The notes under the pieces were generated by a model that worked only from the letters and a program-made list of their open reading frames with translations, made no database searches and was not told where the DNA came from. The position numbers and the translations under genes are program-made. Shown here piece by piece: positions 16,751 to 25,244 of a DNA stretch of 64,000 nt (its first letter is position 1; each line of letters starts with the position of its first letter). This DNA is from SZAS-79 sp964599095 (GTDB taxonomy: Bacteria > Pseudomonadota > Gammaproteobacteria > Burkholderiales > SG8-39), in contig CAZREB010000001.1 in assembly GCA_964599095.1 (NCBI GenBank), positions 248,001 through 312,000 on the forward strand. The letters run 5' to 3'.

Positions 16751-17316
16751 TCGCTCCACTCCAGCAATTGAAAATTGACCTGCCCGGCATGCCCGCGCCT
16801 GAGTTCGCGCCATCCGCCCTTGTCGCCCGCCAGTTCCAGCGGCGCGGGCGCCTCGACATAGGCGCGCGCACCGCTCTTGAGCACGCGGGGCAGGCACCTG
16901 AGGACTTCGGGGAGCACATTCTGCCTGAAGGGGGGGTCGAGGAAAACCACGTCGAACCGCTCTTTCGCAGCGGAAAGGTAGGCCAAGGCGTCACCGGGAA
17001 CGATGTCGAGCATCGAAGCCGAGAGACGCATTGCATTGTCGCGCAACGCGGCCACCGCCCGCGGGTCCCGCTCGACGAGCACCACGCGCGCCGCCCCGCG
17101 GGAAGCGGCCTCGAAACCGAGTGCACCGCTGCCTGCAAAAAGGTCCAGGCACACGAGCCCGTGCAGGTCCTGCCCGAGCCAGTTGAACACCGTCTCGCGC
17201 ACCCGGTCCGGTGTCGGCCGCAGGTCGACGGCTTCGGGGAAGCGCAACACGCTCCTTTTCAAGGTCCCGCCTATGATGCGCACGCGGCCGGGGGAAGCTT
17301 TGCTCGATTTCGCCAA
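16747..17316 (-). CDS. rsmD: 16S rRNA (guanine(966)-N(2))-methyltransferase
   Basis: 189 residues. A class I SAM-dependent methyltransferase acting on 16S rRNA in assembled 30S particles. RIIGGTLKRS and LRPTPDRVRETVFNWL near 13-46 are the RsmD N-terminal signatures; the SAM loop is DLFAGSGALGFEA near 58-70 and the catalytic motif is DPPF near 128. Divergent from ftsY with 64 bases between the starts, so the gap should carry promoters for both. Confidence 0.95.
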   Translation of the reverse strand: MAKSSKASPGRVRIIGGTLKRSVLRFPEAVDLRPTPDRVRETVFNWLGQDLHGLVCLDLFAGSGALGFEAASRGAARVVLVERDPRAVAALRDNAMRLSASMLDIVPGDALAYLSAAKERFDVVFLDPPFRQNVLPEVLRCLPRVLKSGARAYVEAPAPLELAGDKGGWRELRRGHAGQVNFQLLEWSE

Positions 17317-17380
17317 GGTCGGGGGATGCGTTTGCTAAAATGCCGACCTATCTTAGCGGCTTTCCCCGCCGCTCATCCCA

Positions 17381-18331
17381 ATGTTCGGCTTCCCCAAAAA
17401 AACTCCGCAGGACACCCGCTCCTGGGCCGAGCGCCTCAAGTCGGGACTTTCGCGTACCCGCGACGCGATCGGCGGGCTGTTATCGCGCGGGAAAATCGAC
17501 GACGCGCTTTACGACGACCTCGAATCGGTCCTGTTGCGGGCCGACTGCGGCGTCGAGGCCACGCACCGGATCCTCGACGCGCTGCGCGGCCGGGTGCGCA
17601 AGGAAGGCGTCACGGATGCGGTCGCGCTCAAGGCGCTCCTCAGGGATGAATTGCTCAGGCTGATTGCGCCGCTCGAAAGGCCCCTGCCGCTGTCGCGCGC
17701 AAAGCCCCTGGTGATCATGGTCGCGGGCGTAAACGGCGCAGGAAAGACGACATCGATCGGAAAGCTCGCGAAATATTTCCAGGGACGCGGAAAGACGGTG
17801 CTCCTCGCGGCAGGCGACACGTTCCGCGCCGCGGCCCGCGAACAATTGGTGGTCTGGGGCGAACGCAACAACATCACGGTGGTGGCGCAGCAATCGGGCG
17901 ATCCGAGCGCCGTGATCTTCGATGCGGTCAGTGCCGCGATTGCACGCAACATCGACATCGTGATCGCCGACACGGCGGGCCGGCTGCCGACGCAGCTCCA
18001 CCTGATGGACGAGATCCGGAAAGTGAAGCGCGTGATCGCCAAGGTGATGCCCGACGCGCCGCACGAGGTGATACTGGTGCTGGATGCGAATACCGGCCAG
18101 AACACGCTGAACCAGGTCAAGGCATTCGACGACGCAGTGGGGTTGACCGGCCTGGTACTCACCAAGCTCGACGGGACCGCCAAGGGCGGCGTAGTGGCGG
18201 CGATCGCCAGTTCGCGCGCCAAGGAAGGCAAGGCGCAGCCGCTGCCCCTGTACTTCATCGGAGTCGGCGAAGGCATAGACGACTTGCGACCCTTCAGCGC
18301 GCGCGATTTCGTCGAGGCGCTCGTTGATTAG
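17381..18331 (+). CDS. ftsY: signal recognition particle receptor FtsY
   Basis: 316 residues. SRP-type GTPase that receives ribosome-SRP complexes at the inner membrane. Compact form without the long acidic A domain of E. coli. After the helical N domain (about 15-95), G1 GVNGAGKTTSIGKLA lies near 113, DTFRAAAREQL near 145, DTAGRLPT near 195, and TKLDGTAKGG near 262. ftsE begins inside the last codons, so ftsY-ftsE-ftsX is one unit, as widely conserved. Confidence 0.97.
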   Translation: MFGFPKKTPQDTRSWAERLKSGLSRTRDAIGGLLSRGKIDDALYDDLESVLLRADCGVEATHRILDALRGRVRKEGVTDAVALKALLRDELLRLIAPLERPLPLSRAKPLVIMVAGVNGAGKTTSIGKLAKYFQGRGKTVLLAAGDTFRAAAREQLVVWGERNNITVVAQQSGDPSAVIFDAVSAAIARNIDIVIADTAGRLPTQLHLMDEIRKVKRVIAKVMPDAPHEVILVLDANTGQNTLNQVKAFDDAVGLTGLVLTKLDGTAKGGVVAAIASSRAKEGKAQPLPLYFIGVGEGIDDLRPFSARDFVEALVD

Positions 18332-18992
18332 GTTCTCGAACGCCTCCAAGCGCTATCCCGGCGGCCAGGAGGCCCTCAGCAACGTGAGTTTCTCGATCGA
18401 GCCAGGTGAACTCGCCTTCCTCACCGGGCGCTCGGGTGCCGGCAAGTCGACGCTTTTCAAGTTGATCCCGGCGATCGAGCGGGCGACCAGCGGCTCGGTC
18501 ATCGTGAACGGCCAGAATGTCTCGGCGATCAAGCCGGCGGCCGTTCCTTTCCTGCGGCGCAACCTCGGCCTGGTTTTCCAGGACCAGAAGCTGCTCTACG
18601 ACCGCAGCGTGTTCGACAACGTGCTGCTGCCGCTTTCGTTCAGCGGGTTCACGCCGAAGGAGGCAGCCCGGCGCGCCCGGGCGGCGCTCGACAAGGTGGG
18701 CCTGATCGAACGCGAAAAACTCAACCCGATCCAGCTCTCGGGAGGCGAACAGCAGCGCGTCGCGATTGCGCGCGCAGTGGCCAACCGGCCTTCGATACTG
18801 CTCGCCGACGAACCGACCGCCAATCTCGACGCCGACTCGGCCGCTACGATCATGCAGATCTTCCTTTCGTTCCAGCAGGTCGGTGTCACCGTGCTGATCG
18901 CCACGCACGACCTGGCGCTGGTCGAGCGCTCGGGCAAACGGGTGCTGAGGCTCGACCGCGGCCGCCTCGTCGCAGGCGGGGAGCCCGGATGA
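18324..18992 (+). CDS. ftsE: cell division ATP-binding protein FtsE
   Basis: 222 residues from a TTG start that lies eight bases inside ftsY; no ATG or GTG fits the conserved N-terminus (MIRFSNASKRYPGG). ABC ATPase of the FtsEX complex that activates peptidoglycan hydrolases through EnvC at the septum. Walker A GRSGAGKST is near 36-44, the signature LSGGEQQR near 137, Walker B ILLADEPT near 157. An EnvC homologue is encoded in this window near 37.6 kb. Confidence 0.96.
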   Translation: MIRFSNASKRYPGGQEALSNVSFSIEPGELAFLTGRSGAGKSTLFKLIPAIERATSGSVIVNGQNVSAIKPAAVPFLRRNLGLVFQDQKLLYDRSVFDNVLLPLSFSGFTPKEAARRARAALDKVGLIEREKLNPIQLSGGEQQRVAIARAVANRPSILLADEPTANLDADSAATIMQIFLSFQQVGVTVLIATHDLALVERSGKRVLRLDRGRLVAGGEPG

Positions 18993-19897
18993 AAGGATGG
19001 CTCTCCCAGCACGCTCAGGCTTTCAGGGGCGCCTTGCGCAAGCTCGCGGCACAGCGGGCCTCCAGTATTCTGAACGTCCTGGTGATCGGCATTGCGATTT
19101 CGCTCCCGGCGGCCGGGTATGTATTGCTGGCCAACCTGCAGGGCGTCGCCACGCGGTTCTCCCTGGAACCCCAGCTCAGCATCTTTCTGGACGCGGCGGC
19201 AAAACCCGCCGACCGCGAGGCACTGGAGAAGTCGCTGAAGGCCGACCCCCGTGTCGGCCCTGTCAGGTTCGTCTCGAAGGAGGCGGCGCTTGCCGAACTC
19301 AACAAGACCGAAGGCATTGCCGAGGTCGTCGCCGCCCTGAACCAGAACCCGCTGCCGGACGCACTGGTCGTCAAAATGCGCGAAAACCTCCCCCAAGAGC
19401 TCGACACGCTTGCGGCCGAACTGCGCAAGCGGCCGGGGGTCGGCCACGTTCAGGCCGATTCGGGCTGGGCGCGCCGTCTTGCTGCGTTGATCGACATCGG
19501 GCGCATTGCGATCGCATTTGCCGGCGTACTGCTCGCGACCGGCATGATTGCGGTCACCTTCAACACCATCCGCCTGCAGGTGCTGACCCAGCGGGAAGAG
19601 ATCGAAGTCGCCAAGCTGCTAGGCGCGTCCGACTCGTTCATCCGCAGGCCGTTCTATTACCTCGGCGCCTTGCAGGGGCTGGCCGGTGGCGGAGTCGGGC
19701 TGGCTATCCTTGCCGGGGGGCTTTCGTTGCTGAACCGGGGAGTGCGCGCGTTGTCCGAATCGTACGGTTCGGTCTTCGAGTTGGGTTTTCTCGCCCCTGC
19801 CGATGCGTTGGCGGCTGCAGGCTTCGCTGGCCTCCTTGGATGGCTGGGTGCGTACCTGTCAGTGAGCATCTACTTACGTGGAATCGAGCCAAGCTAA
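18989..19897 (+). CDS. ftsX: cell division permease FtsX
   Basis: 302 residues; start overlaps ftsE as ATGA. Four membrane helices: one near 30-50 and three in the C-terminal half (about 165-190, 220-250, 270-295). The periplasmic loop between the first two (about 55-160) is where EnvC binds in E. coli. It forms the type VII ABC complex with FtsE. The gene ends 89 bases before rpoH, and a separate promoter with a CIRCE operator begins in that gap. Confidence 0.95.
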   Translation: MKGWLSQHAQAFRGALRKLAAQRASSILNVLVIGIAISLPAAGYVLLANLQGVATRFSLEPQLSIFLDAAAKPADREALEKSLKADPRVGPVRFVSKEAALAELNKTEGIAEVVAALNQNPLPDALVVKMRENLPQELDTLAAELRKRPGVGHVQADSGWARRLAALIDIGRIAIAFAGVLLATGMIAVTFNTIRLQVLTQREEIEVAKLLGASDSFIRRPFYYLGALQGLAGGGVGLAILAGGLSLLNRGVRALSESYGSVFELGFLAPADALAAAGFAGLLGWLGAYLSVSIYLRGIEPS

Positions 19898-19924
19898 ACC
19901 CTCTTGCTAGAAGGGGTAGTGAAC

Positions 19925-19954
19925 TTGTCGCCCATTTAGCACTCTAATTATGAG
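19925..19954 (+). promoter_or_regulatory. candidate sigma-70 promoter of rpoH
   Basis: TTGTCG at 19925-19930 and either TTATGA (19948-19953, 17-base spacer) or TATGAG (19949-19954, 18-base spacer) form a plausible promoter. The -10 part lies inside the CIRCE inverted repeat, so HrcA bound there would block RNA polymerase. The assignment is by eye and the hexamers are imperfect. Confidence 0.45.
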
Positions 19955-19962
19955 AGTGCTAG
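19936..19962 (+). promoter_or_regulatory. CIRCE element (HrcA operator) upstream of rpoH
   Basis: TTAGCACTC, nine bases, then GAGTGCTAG. This matches the CIRCE consensus TTAGCACTC-N9-GAGTGCTAA at 17 of 18 arm positions with the exact nine-base spacer. CIRCE is the operator of the heat-shock repressor HrcA, best known at groESL and dnaK operons. It lies 25 bases before the rpoH ATG. No hrcA gene is in the window. Confidence 0.93.
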
Positions 19963-19986
19963 AATTCACTTAAGGGAGATCACGCC

Positions 19987-20862
<876 letters not shown>

Positions 20863-20893
20863 CCGCAGTCCGCAGGCGCGGCCTGCCGCGGAC

Positions 20894-20920
20894 AAACGGC
20901 TGCGCGCGGCCGTTTTCTCT
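20894..20920 (+). terminator. intrinsic terminator of rpoH
   Basis: AAACGGC (20894-20900) and GCCGTTT (20909-20915) form a 7-bp stem with an eight-base loop, followed by TTCTCTT. It starts 32 bases after the rpoH stop. The tail has Ts broken by Cs, so efficiency is uncertain. Confidence 0.65.
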
Positions 20921-20950
20921 TATTCCTGCCGCTCGTGCGTCTCCGGCTGC

Positions 20951-21535
20951 CTAACTGCCCTCTTTAAGCAGCGTCCGGATGTCGTCCACCAGCGTGCCCA
21001 ACTGGTCGTGCTTGACGTAGAGCCGCAAGCGCCCCCGCTGGTCGAATGCGTAGCTGGCGGCCGTGTGGTCCATGGTGTAGTTCTCGGGCGTTGAACCCGC
21101 GCGCTTCTCGTAGAAGATCTTGAACTCCTTGGCCGTCTTCTGCGTGGCCGCGAGGTCCCCGTAAAGACCGAGAAAGCGCGCGTCGAACGCAGGAACGTAT
21201 TGCGCCAGGACCTGGGCCGTATCGCGCTCGGGATCCAGGGTCGCGAAGAGCACCTGCACCTTGTCCGCATCCGGCCCGAGCTTCTGCATGACGCCCTTGA
21301 GCTCGGACAGCGTGGTCGGGCAGACGTCGGGGCAGCGCGTGAACCCGAAGAACAACACCACGACCTTGCCGCGGAAATCGGCCAGTGTCCGCGGCTTGCC
21401 GTTATGGTCGGTGAGTTCGAATCCCTTGCCGTAGTCCGCGCCGGTGATGTCGATGTTCTTGAACTTCGGACCGCCGGCGTCGCAGGCTGCGAGCAGCAGC
21501 GACACCGCCACCAGCGCCGCAAGGCTACGCCACAA
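20951..21535 (-). CDS. SCO1/SenC family copper chaperone lipoprotein
   Basis: 194 residues from a TTG at 21535, the only start that keeps the lipoprotein signal MWRSLAALVAVSLLLAAC; no ATG or GTG fits and no clear ribosome site is seen, but translation could be coupled to ctaB, which it overlaps. The thioredoxin-like domain carries the copper-binding CPDVC (CxxxC) in FFGFTRCPDVCPTTLSE, and the conserved histidine in MDHTA. It delivers copper to the CuA site of cytochrome oxidase. Last gene of the oxidase assembly group. Confidence 0.92.
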   Translation of the reverse strand: MWRSLAALVAVSLLLAACDAGGPKFKNIDITGADYGKGFELTDHNGKPRTLADFRGKVVVLFFGFTRCPDVCPTTLSELKGVMQKLGPDADKVQVLFATLDPERDTAQVLAQYVPAFDARFLGLYGDLAATQKTAKEFKIFYEKRAGSTPENYTMDHTAASYAFDQRGRLRLYVKHDQLGTLVDDIRTLLKEGS

Positions 21536-22430
21536 GGTAGTGGTCGGCGAGCAACGCCGCGAAGAGCAGCGACAGGTAGGCGATCGAGTAGCGGAAGGTC
21601 CTGCGCGCGAGGTCGTCGCTGTAGTCGACATAGATCCGGATTGCGTAGGCGATGAAAATCCCGCCGAGGACAAGCGCCGCGCCGAGATAGAGCCAGCCGT
21701 TCATCCTGATCACGAAGGGCAGCAGCGAAGCGGCGAACATGATCAGCGTATACAGGAGCACATGCAGCCTGGTGAACTTCTGCCCGTGGGTGACCGGCAG
21801 CATCGGCAGGCCGGCCTTGGCATATTCCTCGGTCCGGTAGAGCGCAAGCGCCCAGAAATGCGGCGGCGTCCAAGTGTAGATAATCAGGAACAGCATCATC
21901 GCCTCGGTGGTCACCTCTCCGGTGACTGCGGCCCAGCCGAGCACCGGCGGCATTGCGCCGGACGCGCCGCCGATCACGATGTTCTGCGGGGTGGCCGGCT
22001 TGAGGATCACGGTGTAGACGATGGCGTAGCCGACAAAGGTGCCGAGCGTCAGCCACATGGTCAGCGGATTGACGAAGGCGTTGAGCAGCCAGAGACCGGT
22101 GCCGCCGACCGCGCCGGCGAAGACCAGCGTCTGCAGCGCGGTCAGATCCCCGCGCGGCAATGGCCGCCAGCTCGTACGCCGCATGAGTGCATCGATCTTC
22201 TGCTCGACCAGGCAGTTGACTGCGGCGGCCGCGCCCGCAACCAGTGCGATCCCGATCGTCCCGCAGAGCAGGACTCGCAAAGGAACCATGCCCGGCGTCG
22301 CCAGGAACATGCCGATCACCGCGGTGAACACTATCAGCGACACCACGCGCGGCTTGGTCAGCGCATAGAACGACCTCAGCTTCTGGAGGAAGGGACGCGG
22401 GGATGCCGGATTCAGGACTTGGGAGGACAT
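21525..22430 (-). CDS. ctaB: protoheme IX farnesyltransferase (heme O synthase)
   Basis: 301 residues, UbiA-type prenyltransferase in the inner membrane. It converts heme B to heme O, the precursor of heme A in the aa3 oxidase encoded next door. Nine hydrophobic segments are seen. The prenyl-diphosphate/Mg site is NCLVEQKIDALMRRT near 80-94. The N-terminal YALTKPRVVSLIVFTA is typical. It lies between ctaA (17 bases upstream) and the SCO gene, which overlaps its last codons. Confidence 0.96.
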   Translation of the reverse strand: MSSQVLNPASPRPFLQKLRSFYALTKPRVVSLIVFTAVIGMFLATPGMVPLRVLLCGTIGIALVAGAAAAVNCLVEQKIDALMRRTSWRPLPRGDLTALQTLVFAGAVGGTGLWLLNAFVNPLTMWLTLGTFVGYAIVYTVILKPATPQNIVIGGASGAMPPVLGWAAVTGEVTTEAMMLFLIIYTWTPPHFWALALYRTEEYAKAGLPMLPVTHGQKFTRLHVLLYTLIMFAASLLPFVIRMNGWLYLGAALVLGGIFIAYAIRIYVDYSDDLARRTFRYSIAYLSLLFAALLADHYLVA

Positions 22431-22447
22431 GCTGTGCGGCAGGCGGG

Positions 22448-23497
22448 TCAGGCTTTCGGGGGCTGGACTCGGACCACGCGCTGGTTCAGCGCAAGCCCGT
22501 GGAAAGTAACGTAGTTTATCACGACGAGCAGGATGAGCAGCAGCGCCGCCCCGGCATTGTGGGCGGCCGCGAGCACGAGCGGCAACCCGAATGCGACGTT
22601 GGCCAGCCCAAGCATGAACTGCGCCGCCAATGCCGCAAACAACAGGTACCCGAGCACGCGCGTACCGCCGGCCCTTGCCAGCCGGTACGCGAGCGTGCCG
22701 AGGACCAGGACCACGAGCAGCGCAAACATCCTGTGCGTCCAGTGAATCGCCACCAGCGCGTCACTCGAGAGCAGCCCACCGTCGGACGTCATGCCGAGTT
22801 CCCGCACGACATGGAAGGCATTGCCGAAATCCATCGCAGGCGCGGCCTCGCCTCGACACAGCGGCAGGTCCGGGCAGGCGAGCGCAGCGTAGTTCGTGCT
22901 GACCCAGCCGCCCAGAATGACCTGGGCGCAGAGCATGACGAACGCGACGACCGCGAGGGACCGCAGCGCCCTGATCCCGGGCGACCCATCGCTTGCCTTC
23001 GGCAGCCACTGCCGCGACGCGAGCCAGGTGAGCAGCGCCAGAGTCGTCATTCCGCCGACCAGGTGCCCGGTCACGATGGCGGGCTTGAGAAGCATCGTCA
23101 CGGTCCATTTGCCCAGTGTCGCCTGGAAGGCGACCACCGCCACGATCGACGTCGCCAGCCAGGGCGGCTGTCCAAGCGGCTTGCGCCACAGCCACGCGAG
23201 CACCGCAACTGCGAGGATCAAGAGGCCCAGAGTGCCGGCGAGATATCGATGGCCCATCTCCTTCCACGCCTTGGGCATCGAGACCGGCCCGTGCGCCCCG
23301 CCCTGCTCTTCGACTGCGCGCCGGATATGGCTCTCGGCATTCGCCGGCGTCAGTTTGCCGTAGCAGCCCGGCCAGTCCGGGCAGCCCAGGCCGGCATCCG
23401 AGAGCCTCACGTATGCGCCGACGACCACGACAACGAACGTGAGGCACGCGCAGGCAAGCACGAGCAGGCGGTACGCTCTCGCGGGATCGGTGCTCAT
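22448..23497 (-). CDS. ctaA: heme A synthase
   Basis: 349 residues from the ATG at 23497, which overlaps the stop of the upstream gene as ATGA. COX15/CtaA family with eight membrane helices that oxidises heme O to heme A. Visible heme-ligand histidines are in GHRYLAGTLG, GHLVGG and IHWTHR. The N-terminal loop GLGCPDWPGCYG carries the cysteine pair conserved in the family, and a second pair (ACPDLPLCRG) lies after helix four. Upstream of ctaB in the same unit. Confidence 0.95.
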   Translation of the reverse strand: MSTDPARAYRLLVLACACLTFVVVVVGAYVRLSDAGLGCPDWPGCYGKLTPANAESHIRRAVEEQGGAHGPVSMPKAWKEMGHRYLAGTLGLLILAVAVLAWLWRKPLGQPPWLATSIVAVVAFQATLGKWTVTMLLKPAIVTGHLVGGMTTLALLTWLASRQWLPKASDGSPGIRALRSLAVVAFVMLCAQVILGGWVSTNYAALACPDLPLCRGEAAPAMDFGNAFHVVRELGMTSDGGLLSSDALVAIHWTHRMFALLVVLVLGTLAYRLARAGGTRVLGYLLFAALAAQFMLGLANVAFGLPLVLAAAHNAGAALLLILLVVINYVTFHGLALNQRVVRVQPPKA

Positions 23498-24084
23498 CCT
23501 ATCCCCGACAACTTCATCAGGCGCTGCAGGTCCTTCAGCATGCGCGACGGGTCGGGTTCGCGCGGAAAGCGCATCATCAGGTCGCCGTGCGGGTCGATGA
23601 GGTACACATGGTCGGCGGCTGCACGCTCGGCGGGAAACTCGGCGGCGATCGGCTTGGAGGCGATGCGCGCCAGCCGCGTGCCCTCGATGGCCTGCAGCAG
23701 CCTCGGCGAGGGCGCCTGCGCATCCGTGATCAGCCAGACCCGTTCGACGCGCGACATGTCCTTGCCGAGCGCCTTGCGGACCTGGCGCATGAAATAGAGC
23801 TTTCGCTCGCAATACTCGCCACACGCCGCCGCATCGAACTGGACCAGGATCCACTTGCCGCGCAAGTCGGAAAAGCGGAAGTCGCGTCCTTGCATGTCCG
23901 GCAAGGCCGTGTCCGACAGCGGCTTGGGCGGAATCAGCGTACCGTAATTCGCAGACCCGCCAGGCGCGAGGTCGAAGAAATACGCGACGTAACCGGCGAC
24001 CACAGGCAAGGCGAAGAAGGCCGCGAGCGCGAACAGCTTGATGCGGCCCCGGCGAACAGGATCAGCGGGGAGCAGGTCGGGCAC
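23494..24084 (-). CDS. SCO-like thioredoxin-fold membrane protein
   Basis: 196 residues. One membrane helix near 17-37 anchors a periplasmic thioredoxin-like domain. It has a CxxxC motif (ACGEYC) at the SCO position after FRFSDLRGKWILVQFDAA, and a later DHVYLIDPHGDLMMRF with the histidine expected for SCO copper binding. Similarity to SCO is moderate, so it may be a copper chaperone or a thiol reductase for the CuA or CuB site. It overlaps SURF1 upstream by 23 bases and ctaA downstream by four. Confidence 0.8.
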   Translation of the reverse strand: MPDLLPADPVRRGRIKLFALAAFFALPVVAGYVAYFFDLAPGGSANYGTLIPPKPLSDTALPDMQGRDFRFSDLRGKWILVQFDAAACGEYCERKLYFMRQVRKALGKDMSRVERVWLITDAQAPSPRLLQAIEGTRLARIASKPIAAEFPAERAAADHVYLIDPHGDLMMRFPREPDPSRMLKDLQRLMKLSGIG

Positions 24085-24790
24085 GATCGAAACTCAGGAC
24101 GATGAAGGCCGCGACGCAAAATGCCGCGATCAGGTACCACTGGATGGCGTAGCTCGTGTGCTTCTCGATGCCGAAATCGGCCTTCGGCCAATCCCGGACG
24201 AGGCCGTCGTCGAGGGTCGAATGCTGCTCCAGCAACACCGGCTGGAGCGCGAGCCCCGACCATTCGGAGAACTCGTCGAAGGTCAGGCCCGGCCACACGC
24301 GGCCGGCAGGTCGGCCCCCGCCTGTTGCGAGCACGCGGGGCGCGTGCTCGACGCCGAGCCCTTCCACATAGACTTCGCCCGGCGGCGTCCTCACCTGCGG
24401 GATGTCTTCGCGCCTTGCGCCGGCCGCGATCCAGCCGCGATTGACAAGCACATGCAGCGCACTGCCCGAAAGCCGCAATGGCGTGACCACGAAATAGCCG
24501 ACGCGGCCCCGATACACCTTGTTCTCGAGAAGGACGGTGAACCTGGGAATGAACTCCCCCCGCGCACCCAGGCGCCTGAAAGCGAGCGAGGATGCCGGCG
24601 CCGCCGACCCGGGGATCGCGAGCGGCGCGGCGCGATCGGCCGCTTCGAAACGCTCGGCGAGATCGCGCTTCTCCTGTGCGCGACGCGACTGCCAGTTGCC
24701 AAGCGAGACGGTCGCGAAGGCCGCCGCCAAGGCGAGCAGGAAGCCCCACCAGCGCGGACGGAACCGCAGGCCCTGCATCCGTGAAGTCAT
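24062..24790 (-). CDS. SURF1 family cytochrome oxidase assembly protein
   Basis: 242 residues from the ATG at 24790; another ATG upstream at 24826 is possible but overlaps the divergent gene's promoter region. SURF1 topology is present: an N-terminal helix (about 13-31, followed by LGNWQSRRAQEKR), a periplasmic domain with the RGWIA and GLTFDEFSEWSG segments, and a C-terminal helix (about 212-232, YLIAAFCVAAFIVLSF). SURF1 helps insert heme A into subunit I. Divergent from the DUF2909 gene with 38 bases between them. Confidence 0.92.
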   Translation of the reverse strand: MTSRMQGLRFRPRWWGFLLALAAAFATVSLGNWQSRRAQEKRDLAERFEAADRAAPLAIPGSAAPASSLAFRRLGARGEFIPRFTVLLENKVYRGRVGYFVVTPLRLSGSALHVLVNRGWIAAGARREDIPQVRTPPGEVYVEGLGVEHAPRVLATGGGRPAGRVWPGLTFDEFSEWSGLALQPVLLEQHSTLDDGLVRDWPKADFGIEKHTSYAIQWYLIAAFCVAAFIVLSFDRARPAPR

Positions 24791-24828
24791 CGGTGGAATG
24801 GTTGCATTCCTTGGACTAGACTGCATTA

Positions 24829-25026
24829 ATGCGCTTCGTAGTGATCGCCATGCTCATCCTGATCATCGCCAGCCTCGGGTCGGGGCTGTATTTCGTCATG
24901 CACGACGAGCCCGGATCCAAACGAGCGGTCAAGGCCCTGGCGATTCGCGTCGGTCTGTCGATGCTGCTCTTCCTTGTTTTGATGGCGAGCTACTACTTTG
25001 GTTTCATCCCCGGCCGCGTTTCCTAG
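24829..25026 (+). CDS. DUF2909 twin-helix membrane protein
   Basis: 65 residues with two membrane helices (about 3-23 and 43-61) joined by a charged loop (HDEPGSKRAVKALAIR). This matches the DUF2909 'twin transmembrane protein' family, which recurs beside cytochrome oxidase genes in beta- and gammaproteobacteria; its function is unknown. It is the only plus-strand gene inside the oxidase locus, between SURF1 and coxC, and may have an assembly or stability role (inference). Confidence 0.82.
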   Translation: MRFVVIAMLILIIASLGSGLYFVMHDEPGSKRAVKALAIRVGLSMLLFLVLMASYYFGFIPGRVS

Positions 25027-25113
25027 CAGCTGATCCTTCTCAAGGAGGGGGTACGGGGGAACCATGTGTTCCCCTGTTCTCTTCCTGCCCTGCTTCTACG
25101 CCGCCAGGCGCAG

Positions 25114-25143
25114 AAAAAAAGATGCCGCACTGCGTGCGGCATC
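25114..25143 (-). terminator. intrinsic terminator downstream of coxC
   Basis: Minus-strand hairpin with a 10-bp stem (GATGCCGCAC pairing with GTGCGGCATC, 25121-25130/25134-25143) and a three-base loop, followed by seven T. It lies about 100 bases past the coxC stop and separates the structural oxidase genes from the SURF1-ctaA-ctaB assembly genes. Confidence 0.88.
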
Positions 25144-25244
25144 AAAGTTGCTGCCTCCGGAGTCCCGAGCGGGCGTCTTGCGCGTCCGCGTGGGACCCTC
25201 CTCCTCGTTGTTCGATGAAATTCCGCGCTGTCGAGCCCTTGCTG

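Noticed and set aside
19898..19924. Terminator after ftsX
   Set aside because: ACCCTCT/AGAAGGGG gives only an imperfect stem and no T-run follows.
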